Under the pieces are notes generated by a model. That model was not told the origin of the DNA and searched no databases. It saw only the letters and a program-made list of their open reading frames with translations. The position numbers and the translations under genes were made by a program. Positions 11,001-18,169 of a DNA stretch of 22,000 nt are shown here, piece after piece; within the stretch, counting starts at the first letter, position 1, and every line of letters starts with the position of its first letter. Source of the DNA: Owenia fusiformis (taxonomy: Eukaryota; Annelida; Polychaeta; Sabellida; Oweniidae). The DNA lies in NCBI GenBank assembly GCA_903813345.2, contig CAIIXF020000347.1:64001-86000 (forward strand). Direction: 5' to 3'.

Positions 11001-11479
11001 GTGTCTACCCATCAAAGGGAATATGGCGTAAATTAGTTTTAGGTAGGCTACGTCAAAGCCAAAATGCAACGTTTATGATTAAATGTGCTATAAAAAGTGC
11101 AACACATTTGTATGTAAGTGTAAAATGCTCTGCTCAGCCACTTAAATGGTGGGCACTCAGTTTCAAATACCCTAGTGATTTAAAATATTGCAAATTAATG
11201 GTCAATTTGCTTATGAACCAAACACTCAATGGAAATAAAAAATGGGGTGACAGAAAATGTAATATATGTGATACTGGCGAAATAGAAACATTGGATCACT
11301 TTTTACGTTTCTGCAATTCCATAGATGCGGAAAGAGTTGCACTTCTCAATTTATTTAGAATTGGTAATGATGACATTATATTTCAAACTTTCAAATCAGA
11401 CAATGATGAAGCAATGATTTTAAAAGCCAAAGCTGTATTTCTAATGTATGCAAAGCGTAACATGCTTATGCAAATGTGA
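8030..11479 (+). CDS. LINE ORF2 polyprotein: EEP endonuclease plus reverse transcriptase
   Basis: It performs target-primed reverse transcription: the endonuclease nicks DNA and the RT copies the element RNA from the nick. The open frame reaches back to 7988 (GTG). The first ATG at 8030 immediately precedes the endonuclease and gives 1149 aa. Numbering from 7988, the EEP domain spans ~15-270, with SAFNLNG, the Glu of VGVSEHK, GDMN at 166-169 and SDH at 256-258. The RT has TIDIRKAFD at 663-671 (motif A Asp665), GVHQGG (motif B) and YADD at 762-765 (motif C). A C-terminal CCHC knuckle uses C1091, C1094, H1104 and C1109. No RNase H motif was seen. All catalytic signatures are intact, so the protein may be functional. 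The TGA stop lies at the end of the frame. Confidence 0.93.
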   Translation: MTILKISAFNLNGFNTSKEYLNQLLADFDIVGVSEHKLYPSNLNKMSDFSNDFDCFALSSQHLNPANCGLVWGCGGVGIFWRRTLSYSVIPMRKLSTDRIICIQLKCNVPVFIFSVYLPQRHCVNDQFTDVLDTLFEFISQAQQLGDVVIIGDMNSHFGSLFPAPRGWGNYTDNAFSLLNVCIEKSLVIADMKQHAVGPNISFNSYTQRACTSYVDHCIVSSTLEKCIVKCGLIAEHASNESDHLPVFIFIDLSNVSHVYPKCDENAPRLAWHKLSKCEIQSNYTDVVERLCGPLLNEIQNAVVSSNCNGLSNPQIDFFIEQLCSNVKHASYENVPTIKYRRHLKPFWSKHLSELVKDRNKKWNEWCNMGRPRDANNEYRIRYINAKKLFRKRYKTEQYQYEQNELRKLHESEGLNPRMYWHLVQKSRGGCKVNSKLIRSSETNEILTNPKDICDEWRSYFEKLSTPSQSNDFDHQHEIMVNNAIDRMLAESYLNGNTILSDPLTLKEVSHAIDSLNLKRATGFDNVSAEHLRYGGTQVQQVVKILLQSIIDNEFIPNNFQIGILLPLLKSGIRDPLEKDNFRGITLMSVLRKVFDNILLIRSKPVILTNIPQLQGASQSNCSSIHTSLIVQETIAHNLDKGNNVYLSTIDIRKAFDTVWLNGLLFKLFNIGINGKLWRLLRESYKNYKCMVRVDTLSAPFCVLQGVHQGGVYSMLMYQLYNADLILELQSLKLGALVGGLDITCPVYADDTSILTTSTTSMNALLNSAYNHSRKWRYDIHPDKCNVMIFGNNHHAVQPTFKIGDKQVTIVQNQTHVGIPLSTSGSVSEYVEKAVTSGKRKYFSLLGLGSTCGGLNPLTASRLYWTLSIPTMLYGSSIISYSNNDVELIQTAHRQIGKRIQCLPKFADNVFSTDPLGWMDIEYKIALDKLMFFLMLITLPVKNIYKQVFLYRATEFQYNGHGGAASPLNTIWNVLSRFNLLDAATNMINTGVYPSKGIWRKLVLGRLRQSQNATFMIKCAIKSATHLYVSVKCSAQPLKWWALSFKYPSDLKYCKLMVNLLMNQTLNGNKKWGDRKCNICDTGEIETLDHFLRFCNSIDAERVALLNLFRIGNDDIIFQTFKSDNDEAMILKAKAVFLMYAKRNMLMQM

Positions 11480-11535
11480 TTTTATTGTTAATGCAAAACA
11501 AAAATTGTAAATGTACTCACAATGACACTTGTGGT

Positions 11536-11560
11536 AATAAAGGATACAATACAATACAAT
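11536..11560 (+). terminator. LINE 3' end: AATAAA and ATACA-repeat tail
   Basis: AATAAA occurs at 11536-11541, then a run of the pentamer ATACA (three units plus AT) at 11544-11560. Immediately after it the hairpin family resumes with AAGGGTTATGTAC. Simple-repeat tails of this kind mark the 3' junction of several LINE clades. Confidence 0.75.
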
Positions 11561-11564
11561 AAGG

Positions 11565-11703
11565 GTTATGTACTGGGAGGTTTTGGATATGGGGTTTATC
11601 CAGAGGGAGATATGCATATCTACCTGAGGGACCGTAGGGACCGAAGGTAGATGTGCATATCTCACGAGGGATGAACCCTATATCCAAACCGACTGTACAT
11701 AAC
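11565..11703. repeat. Palindromic hairpin module A, copy 2
   Basis: Arms GTTATGTAC and GTACATAAC enclose a near-continuous palindrome. The left half reads GGTTTTGGATATGGGGTTTA and then AGATATGCATATCTACC. The right half is its inverse with few mismatches. It belongs to the same family as 5641-5743 and 12389-12541 and abuts the LINE tail. Confidence 0.88.
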
Positions 11704-11705
11704 TG

Positions 11706-11971
11706 TTTTATCCTATACCAAGTAGAGTTTTCAGGGGCATATGGCCATTTCAATAGTACAAGGTGTAAAAATAAACAAATCATTCATATGCAAAGTCATT
11801 TTATTGCATTACCGGAAGCGGGAAGATATGCACCGGAAGCGGGAAGATATGCACCGAAGCGGGAGATATGGCGGGAGATATGGAGGTTCTGGATATGGAA
11901 ACCTCAAAATCAGGATAAGGGATATATCTTACCAGCTTATCTCCCTAAAACTCTACTTGGCATAGGATAAA
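11706..11971. repeat. Inverted-repeat module B, copy 2
   Basis: TTTATCCTATACCAAGTAGA (in 11706-11731) is inverted at 11947-11971 (TCTACTTGGCATAGGATAAA). This repeats the A-then-B order seen at 5641-6097. The ~215 bp between the arms contain a small tandem repeat and no gene. Confidence 0.82.
11809..11882. repeat. Short tandem repeat, ~22-bp unit, about three copies
   Basis: ACCGGAAGCGGGAAGATATG is repeated with slight decay (the last copies lack one or two bases and end as GCGGGAGATATG). It lies inside module B2. Confidence 0.8.
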
Positions 11972-12388
11972 CAGGCATATCATATGGATATCAGGCATGT
12001 CATATTTGAAATCGACATGTAAAAGTACATTTAGAAATATGGTTTCGAAAATTATTCATATCAATTTAATTATTTTTGAAAATGTGACTTCTAGTTCGGG
12101 GAGATTCCCATGTTCTAAAATTCCAAAAAGTGAATTATTTTTTATTGTATCGGACAGTTGATATTTTCTTTTACATTTTAATTTTCATAACTATTCGATA
12201 CATAAGGCTGATATGAAAATTGAACCACTTAAACTGATGAATATTTAAGTTAAAGGGAATTTTCTACTATACCCGCCATGCTATCTGACCCGAATGAGCC
12301 ACCTGGAACTATGAGTTATATCATACATGTCATATATTAAATTGACTAGAACCTCTGTGGACTCTGTAGGTATGTGATATGTACATCT
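11972..12388. other. Non-coding spacer between hairpin modules
   Basis: AT-rich, with no reading frame of note and no RNA gene seen. It begins with short CATATC/GATATG alternations continuing from module B2 and ends at the third module A. Confidence 0.5.
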
Positions 12389-12541
12389 GTTATGTACAGT
12401 CAGTTTTGGATACAGAGTTTATCCCTCGGGAAATGTGTGTATCTCCCGAGGGACCAAGTGAGATAATCTCACTCGGTCCTTCGGGAGATAGACATATTCC
12501 TCTGGGATAAACCCTGTATCCAAAACCTACCAGTACATAAC
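12389..12541. repeat. Palindromic hairpin module A, copy 3
   Basis: A 153-bp palindrome with the family arms GTTATGTAC and GTACATAAC. Inner pairs include TTTTGGATACAGAGTTTATCC with GGATAAACCCTGTATCCAAAA, and CTCCCGAGGGACC with GGTCCTTCGGGAG. The tip contains GTGAGATAATCTCAC. It is followed by a partial module-B-like stretch (TTTATCCCATACTTGG at about 12546) that is interrupted by the Polinton-like insertion. Confidence 0.88.
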
Positions 12542-12696
12542 CCTTATTTATCCCATACTTGGACATGTTACAGGTACATAAAGCCGGTTTGTGAAAACTT
12601 ATATTTTCATCAGTGGGCAGATATAGCTCTACGGCCCTCTGGCAGATATATTATATTGGCCTCGGGATAATCCCAATATCCTGAACCTCATATAGG

Positions 12697-12702
12697 ATAA
12701 TC
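12697..12702. repeat. Target-site duplication, left copy (ATAATC)
   Basis: The six bases directly before the left terminus AGTAGTAATAG are ATAATC. They match exactly the six bases after the right terminus (19808-19813). A 6-bp duplication is the known signature of Polinton/Maverick integration. Confidence 0.92.
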
Positions 12703-14362
12703 AGTAGTAATAGTCCGAGTAAATGATAATGCAATTTTAGGCACCAAATCAGGCACGAACTTTGACCCCAGACAATTACCGAACGTTACGCCTACGTACG
12801 CCTACGCCTTACCCACGGGGCCGCATGGAGACTGGAACCTACAGTTTAGTGACGTCTTTCATGGTTCCGTCCTATAGGACCCGATGATGAAATCTGATGA
12901 AATATGGGATTCCCCAACGTTTCTCGATCGTACCCCAACGTAATACGGGATTCCCAAACGTTTCCCGAACGTTTGACTTCCGTGGATGACTGATTGGTCG
13001 CTTGACTTCCGGAGTGAGGTCAGTGTGAATTTTCTCGGATGAGAAGCTCTGCTTGGTCAAATACGAATGATACAGTTTCGTAAAAGTAAAACGATTCTCG
13101 AACGTTTAGACGATATCCAAACGTCTTTTTGACGTCAGTGTTCCGTGGATGATTGATACTCTCCGATCGTTCGGTTGACTTTCGGAGACAATTGATAAGA
13201 TAATAAAACCAAATGACAAATGATTTATCTGTTACCTATTACCTCTATAAAAACTGACTATATAGCCTAGATTATAAAATACAAAATGGATAGAGGTTTG
13301 GCACTCATTACGATGAATATGGAAATAGATAGAAACGTTGTTACTACATATTTGTTCTTTGTTTGCCTAGTATGGGAATACCATCACAGCAAGAAATCTG
13401 TATGTCACATATCAACATCCTACCAACGTTTCTCAAACGTATTCTCCGACGCCGGGTGAAGAGATTTCCTACACCCCCACAGTTCCAACGCCCCCATCCC
13501 TGGTCATATAGGACCTACTGGATGATAATGTTCAACGTTTCTCGAACGTATTATCCAATGCTGGATGAAATACGAGATTTCCCACACCCCCACACTTCCG
13601 TAACCCCGACAAACTATGGACTTTACTTTCTACATTCCAAAATTAGGCAATGGAACAAAGTCGTAAAGCTAGGCATGCAAAATTCTCTGTCATTTTTAAA
13701 GACATAATAGAATACTTTTGCTTTGATTTTGAATAGGCAAAACGTTTGTAATGCGTTTCAGAGTATTCGCTTCGTCATGTATTCTCTAAACTATTGATGT
13801 ATAAGCTAGCTAAACACATAAACTATTTGATCATTCTTGGCATATATCTGAAGATTAATTACCCAAATATAACTATTTAGGTCCCAGTTCTCAGTTCAAA
13901 ATCATTAAAATAAGTACATAGTCTCACAACAACGGGACAATAATGTGTTAAAGTTCTGAAGAAATCTGATATTTTACAAAAACAAAGAATCCTTAACGAA
14001 GTGGCGAGATTCATGTAAAAAAGAATCAAGACAATTCTTTCACATATGACTACTTTAAGATGTATTGTTGTTTAGACTCGATAAAATGGAAGATACTTCT
14101 TAAATTTTACAAGCAATAGTCAGCGTTTCTATGGATTGAAAATCCCTATAGTGAAATGGATATATGTACATTAAATGACACGGGAAATTACAGCAAACAT
14201 TAATAAATATAGTTCTTCGTATGTACACTACATGCTCGGATTTTTTTGTTTTTCTTAGCGTAGTATTGGACATACCATCACAACAGGAAATCCGGAGGTC
14301 AAAGCAACCCACATTAACATAATACGACAGCCTACGTCACTCAATGTCTATCCTGGCTGTTT
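12703..14362. repeat. Left terminal inverted repeat of the Polinton-like element
   Basis: About 1660 bp that match 18170-19807 in inverse orientation. The outer part (12703 to about 13690) is almost identical to the other arm: only a few substitutions are visible, e.g. CAGACAATT against CAGACGATT. The inner part (about 13690-14362) has many substitutions and indels. The arm contains several AACGTT...CGAACGT motifs and an internal direct repeat (around 13345-13400 against 14250-14305). A 114-codon frame (13363-13707) lies in it, but it lacks an ATG at its edge and any motif, so I do not call it a gene. Confidence 0.93.
12918..13570. promoter_or_regulatory. Cluster of AACGTT/CGAACGT motifs in the left TIR
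   Basis: Variants of AACGTTTCTCGAACGT recur: near 12918 (AACGTTTCTCGATCGTA), 12957 (AACGTTTCCCGAACGTTT), 13093 (TTCTCGAACGTTTAGACG), 13428 (AACGTTTCTCAAACGTATT) and 13533 (AACGTTTCTCGAACGTATT). Each is a partly self-complementary site. The same set, inverted, lies in the right TIR. Repeated subterminal motifs are often binding sites for transposition or replication proteins. That role is inference here. Confidence 0.45.
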
Positions 14363-14471
14363 TGCCCATCCAGACAATGCTTTCACAGAGTTAACTTCCG
14401 CAATGATATAAATAGATGTCAGTGTGATTAAGTACAGAAAGTTAAAAATTCGATTCCTCAATATAATATTA

Positions 14472-14480
14472 TATATAAGG
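14472..14480 (+). promoter_or_regulatory. TATA box for the small basic-protein gene
   Basis: TATATAAGG lies about 60 nt before the ATG at 14540, just inside the left TIR. A start of transcription near 14500-14510 would leave a short leader. Confidence 0.6.
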
Positions 14481-14539
14481 CTGATAATAGTTTCAACGCA
14501 TTTCTTCACCGTTCACATAACTAGAGACATCACAGGACC

Positions 14540-14917
14540 ATGAAGCTGGTACCCTATGTAGACAACGCGGAAAAGTGGCACAGGTTAATCAAAGCAGCCA
14601 GAGAGAATAGACTGTCGACGCAAGTAGGCTTCGGAAAAAATCGTGCGAGCTACGTACCTGTCAGCGCAATCAAAGAACCCGTTCGGGTGGTATCTCCGAT
14701 GCAAGCAGTTGTTGACAGAGCTAAAGCCCAAATAGAGCATCAAAAGAAGAAGGTGGAAGAAAATGATCCCTATCATACTAAGGTGTACAAACTTAAGAAA
14801 CCGCGTAAAGATGCTGTTTCCAAAGCAGTGTTTAAGAAGAAAAACATTATAAAAACCAGATTAATGGACTTGTATAGACCACCAGGTATCCCTGCGAGAG
14901 GGAGGAAAATGAAATAG
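14540..14917 (+). CDS. Small, very basic protein, 125 aa (core/DNA-binding-like)
   Basis: I do not recognise the family with certainty. The protein is extremely rich in Lys and Arg, especially from residue ~75 onward (KKK, KLKKPRKD, FKKKNIIK, RGRKMK). It has a short ordered-looking N-terminus, MKLVPYVDNAEKWHRLI, and no membrane segment or signal peptide. Small basic proteins in DNA viruses and Polinton-like elements often condense or bind DNA, so a core-like role is plausible but inferred. The start is supported by A at -3, a TATA box about 60 nt upstream, and AATAAA at 14956-14961, 39 nt after the stop. It is convergent with the packaging ATPase gene, with about 300 bp between their ends. 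The frame is intact and intronless. Confidence 0.75.
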   Translation: MKLVPYVDNAEKWHRLIKAARENRLSTQVGFGKNRASYVPVSAIKEPVRVVSPMQAVVDRAKAQIEHQKKKVEENDPYHTKVYKLKKPRKDAVSKAVFKKKNIIKTRLMDLYRPPGIPARGRKMK

Positions 14918-14955
14918 GACTGATATAATTGTCATTTTTCTATTTTGAATTAGGC

Positions 14956-14961
14956 AATAAA
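14956..14961 (+). terminator. Polyadenylation signal AATAAA for the basic-protein gene
   Basis: AATAAA lies 39 nt downstream of the TAG stop, the first such hexamer after the gene. Confidence 0.6.
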
Positions 14962-15158
14962 ACAGTGATAAATGTATATTTTTCTAGTTTTGTTATTATA
15001 AGAAACATTCATTATATCATGATCATAATAAATAACTTTCATACATATAAGGGAGAATTTGCTTGTAACATAGCATTGTGGAAGGGAGTGTATATCCAAT
15101 ACTTCAGAGGTAGCACGCTATAATTCTAAAAGAGGGTAGATTAATTTTAACAAAAACA

Positions 15159-15172
15159 TTTATTTATTTATT
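15159..15172 (-). terminator. Overlapping AATAAA signals for the ATPase gene
   Basis: On the minus strand, three overlapping AATAAA hexamers (plus-strand TTTATTTATTTATT) lie about 50-65 nt past the stop of the ATPase gene. Confidence 0.6.
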
Positions 15173-15222
15173 TACTAATACTCGTACAATGTGTTTCTTT
15201 TAGATCCAGTCTGCTGGGTATA

Positions 15223-16848
15223 TCATCGATTGTCCTCATTTCTCTCGCTATCAGATTCATCTTCGCTCGTAGAATGTTTTTCATTATCTGATTGTTGTTG
15301 TTGTTCATCACTGGACTCTTCACTTGTAGATTCATCATCAGCGAACAATTCTCCAGCCAAATATGAATATTTGTTTAGTGTTTTCTTGACTGCTCTTGAT
15401 TGAGTCATGCCTTTCGCCAATAGTGCCTCCACTTCATCCATAATATCACGATGAACTTCACTGTACCTTAACCCCAGTATATATGACAGAAGCTCTCCAT
15501 AGTGTTTCAAGAATAGCTGTCTGGCACCAAACACAGATTTCTGTCTGACTCTTTCAACCGCTTTTTTGGATGACATTCCTCTTTCTTTATACTTCTCGAC
15601 CAGTTCATCCCAATCATCTTGTAGCTCATCGATTACTTTATCTTTAATGCGATTCAAAGTTACATTATCCTTCAAGTCTTCAGTATGGAAATCACATCTC
15701 ATGACATCGTTTTCATCACTTTCCCTCAATTCGGGACAATGCCTTCTGTGTTCCCTCACGTCGAGTGGTGACAACATCACTACACCACAATCCGTACAAT
15801 GAGGGGTAGACATTGTCGTGGCAGGTATGTTAGGTTGATTGTTCATCGTGTAACCAATACTTGGATTCATTGTGTTGTACATGGTTGGATTCGCCATATA
15901 GTACATCCTCGGATCAGGATTCATCTTTGATTCTGCAGCGATGGGTGTTGTACTGTAGTTTGCTCGGTTGATTTTATCGAATGGTTCTTGATTTAAATTT
16001 ACGCCTCTTCTTATATCCACGCTATTACACGGTATTGTGCTATATATTGGTGTTTGGTCCTCTTTGCCGTGAGAATAAAGTGCCGAAGATACGCCTATTG
16101 GTTGTTCAATAGTAGCTGCAGCAACATCGTACAATCTCATATTTTCGGGAGTTTCTTGTTTCAGATCTACCAGTAGATATCCATATGGGTGTTGAGTAGC
16201 CTTTTCGTAAGCATCCAATAATTTCTTAGAATTTCCAGGATACATCTGATGGGCTAATACGGCCACCTGTTGGCGATCCCTAGGATTTTTATACAACACT
16301 ATGTAGTGGCAGTTTAGGCTCATAGTTCTGCTTTCACGACCATGATGAAATAGATTCTGCATCAGACAGATGACACTCAAATTTCTATGGTGAGAACCCT
16401 TAGTGTAGAGCTCAGAGATTCGCTTATCTTTAGTCATATCAGCCATTAGATCGTCGAAAATGATTAGATTTCTAACATTGACATCCAGGAAACTTTGGTC
16501 ACCCAATGACTCTGGAATTCCCATGATAAATTCTATATTTTGAAAGCGGGTCTTTATTTCGACGTACATGGGCTGCCACTGTCCGAAGCACCAAATTATC
16601 CGTTGTGGGGGAGGGGTTATCTTTTTCTCCATATTTTCTATGAGTTCTCTGACATAGGTAGACTTGCCCGAACCTGTTGGACCAACCACCATCATCGTAA
16701 AGGGATGGTGAAGCATCTTTGTCCTATCACCATTGCATGGGTTAGCTGCCAAGTTTGTCATTGAATAAAATCCCCCATGATGCCGTTCGCAAGATGGCGC
16801 CACGATACGTTTTTTAGGTCCATGATCTATTCTCTTATGACGATACAT
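15223..16848 (-). CDS. A32-like DNA-packaging ATPase with zinc-finger-like and helical C-terminal extension, 541 aa
   Basis: The protein belongs to the FtsK/HerA-type packaging ATPases that drive DNA into capsids in Polintons and related viruses. Walker A is GPTGSGKST at 56-64 after HHPFTMMVV. Walker B is NLIIFDDLM at 127-135 (Asp132, Asp133). A polar sensor, LMQN, sits at 162-165. Conserved blocks GSHHRNLSVI (151-160), YKNPRDRQQ (186-194), MYPGNSKK (202-209) and PYGYLLVDL (221-229) complete the core. Residues ~300-350 are Met/Asn/Pro/Tyr-rich. A possible zinc finger uses C351, C354, H367 and H370 or C371. Residues ~392-502 are helical, with two similar segments around 413-446 and 470-502. 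The last ~38 residues are Ser/Asp/Glu/Gln-rich. Packaging ATPases of this group are commonly about 200-300 aa, so the extension is notable. The frame is intact and intronless. Confidence 0.9.
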   Translation of the reverse strand: MYRHKRIDHGPKKRIVAPSCERHHGGFYSMTNLAANPCNGDRTKMLHHPFTMMVVGPTGSGKSTYVRELIENMEKKITPPPQRIIWCFGQWQPMYVEIKTRFQNIEFIMGIPESLGDQSFLDVNVRNLIIFDDLMADMTKDKRISELYTKGSHHRNLSVICLMQNLFHHGRESRTMSLNCHYIVLYKNPRDRQQVAVLAHQMYPGNSKKLLDAYEKATQHPYGYLLVDLKQETPENMRLYDVAAATIEQPIGVSSALYSHGKEDQTPIYSTIPCNSVDIRRGVNLNQEPFDKINRANYSTTPIAAESKMNPDPRMYYMANPTMYNTMNPSIGYTMNNQPNIPATTMSTPHCTDCGVVMLSPLDVREHRRHCPELRESDENDVMRCDFHTEDLKDNVTLNRIKDKVIDELQDDWDELVEKYKERGMSSKKAVERVRQKSVFGARQLFLKHYGELLSYILGLRYSEVHRDIMDEVEALLAKGMTQSRAVKKTLNKYSYLAGELFADDESTSEESSDEQQQQSDNEKHSTSEDESDSERNEDNR

Positions 16849-16897
16849 GCTGGTTGCATGACTGAATGTCTTCCCACACTTGCATGAATAGGAAGAA

Positions 16898-16906
16898 CTA
16901 TATATG
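16898..16906 (-). promoter_or_regulatory. TATA-like box upstream of the ATPase gene
   Basis: On the minus strand the sequence reads CATATATAG about 50 nt before the ATG at 16848. The start ATG has A at -3. Confidence 0.45.
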
Positions 16907-17009
16907 AGGCATGTTGACTTCTCTATTACTAATAGTTAAATGCTAATATTTTCAAAGTATCACTATTAAATAACATCAATTTGGTGAACATCTCTGAATA
17001 TGTAGCACA

Positions 17010-17607
17010 CATAGTGAACATGCTACTGACCATAAGTGAACATGCTACTGACCATAAGTGAACATGCTACTGAACATTAGTGAACATGCTACTGAACATT
17101 AGTGCACAATAGTGAGCATACTCGTGAATAATAGTGAACATGCTACTAAACAATAGTGAACATGCTTCCGAACATTAGTGAACATGCTACTGAACAATGG
17201 TGAACATGCTACTGAATAAAAGTGGACATGCTACTGAACATTAGTGAACATGCTACTGAACAATAGTGAACATGCTACTGAACAATAGTGAACATGCTAT
17301 TAAACAATAGTGAACATGCTACTGAACATTAGTGAACATGCTACTGAACATTAGTGAACATGCTACTGAACAATGGTGAACATGCTACTAAACAATAGTG
17401 AACATGCTATTGAACATTAGTGAACATGCTACTGATCAATGGTGAATATGCTACTGAATAATAGTGGGCATGCTACTGAGCAATAGTGAACATGCTACTG
17501 AATAATAGTGAACATGCTACTGAACAATGGTGAACATGCTATAGAATAATAGTGGACATGCTACTGAACAATAGTGAACATGCTATTGTACAATAGTGAA
17601 CATGCTA
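17010..17607. repeat. 22-bp minisatellite, about 27 copies
   Basis: The consensus is about TAGTGAACATGCTACTGAACAA, repeated head to tail with variation mostly at AACAATAG/AACATTAG/AACAATGG. Weaker copies extend back to about 16984. The array lies inside the Polinton-like element, upstream of the ATPase gene and before the right TIR. Confidence 0.93.
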
Positions 17608-17623
17608 GTTCAAAATTAGAAAT

Positions 17624-18150
17624 ACAATTGAAAATTTTTGAAAGGGTAAAAAGTTTGCTGTGCAAAAATGAAGTGTTCTGACATCTTATGGTCTTAAGAT
17701 CGACTAAAGATGCTGAAATAAGTGAAAATGAAACAATAAAATTGAAAATATTTGCAAGGGTAAAAATTTTATTATACAAAAATGAAGTGTGTTGACATCG
17801 TATAGTATTCATATGGGTTAAGGATGCTGAAATAAGTGAAAAATGAAAAGTAAAATTGAAACTTTTTGCAATGGTAAAAAATTATGATACAAAAATGAAG
17901 TGTATGGACATCTTATAGTCTTTATATGGGTTAAGGATGCTGAAATAAATGAAAAATATAATTGAAAATCTTTTCAAAGGTAAAATATTTGTTGGACACA
18001 TATGTAGTGCGCTGACATCATAAAGTCTATATATGGACTAAATATGCTGAAATAAGTGAAAATGAAATGTAAAATTGAAAATGTTTGCAAGGGTAAAAAA
18101 TTGTTAAAACAAAATGAAGTATTCTCATATCGTAAAATATGTACAGGCAA
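17624..18150. repeat. ~115-bp tandem repeat, about 4.5 diverged copies
   Basis: Each copy runs AATTGAAAATTTTTGCAAGG, then GTAAAAA, ACAAAAATGAAGTGT, TGACATC.TATAGT, ATGGGTTAAGGATGCTGAAA and TAAGTGAAAAATG. Copies start near 17626, 17741, 17855, 17960 and 18076; the last is partial. They are more diverged than the neighbouring minisatellite. The short frames inside are not genes. Confidence 0.85.
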
Positions 18151-18169
18151 AACTATTTATCTAACCCGT

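Larger units (their letters stand above)
6103..11560 (+). mobile_element. Full-length non-LTR retrotransposon (LINE), two intact ORFs
   Basis: The element has ORF1 with a coiled coil and an RNA-binding-like region, then ORF2 with an EEP endonuclease and a reverse transcriptase. A ~80-nt 3' UTR follows, with AATAAA at 11536-11541 and a simple ATACA-repeat tail at 11544-11560. The short pentamer tail and the ORF2 zinc-knuckle C-terminus without RNase H suit a CR1/L2/Jockey-type LINE, but I cannot fix the clade from sequence alone. The 5' end is approximate: the inverted-repeat module ends at about 6097 and a 5' UTR of about 65 nt precedes ORF1. It sits between hairpin modules B1 and A2. I could not identify a convincing target-site duplication. 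Two long open frames suggest a young insertion. Confidence 0.9.

Noticed and set aside
12872-13060. 62-codon frame identical to one at 19450-19638
   Set aside because: It is identical only because it lies in the two TIR arms, is short, and contains the repeated AACGTT motifs.
13363-13707. 114-codon frame in the left TIR, mirrored at 18812-19147
   Set aside because: Presence in both arms is expected because the arms are nearly identical. The frame opens at a non-ATG codon, has no recognisable motif and overlaps duplicated TIR segments.
15191-15802. Ser-rich plus-strand frames
   Set aside because: They are antisense to the ATPase gene, reflecting its acidic and Ser-rich tail on the opposite strand.
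17010-17607. CRISPR-like array
   Set aside because: The units are contiguous 22-mers without unique spacers, in a eukaryotic element, so this is a minisatellite.
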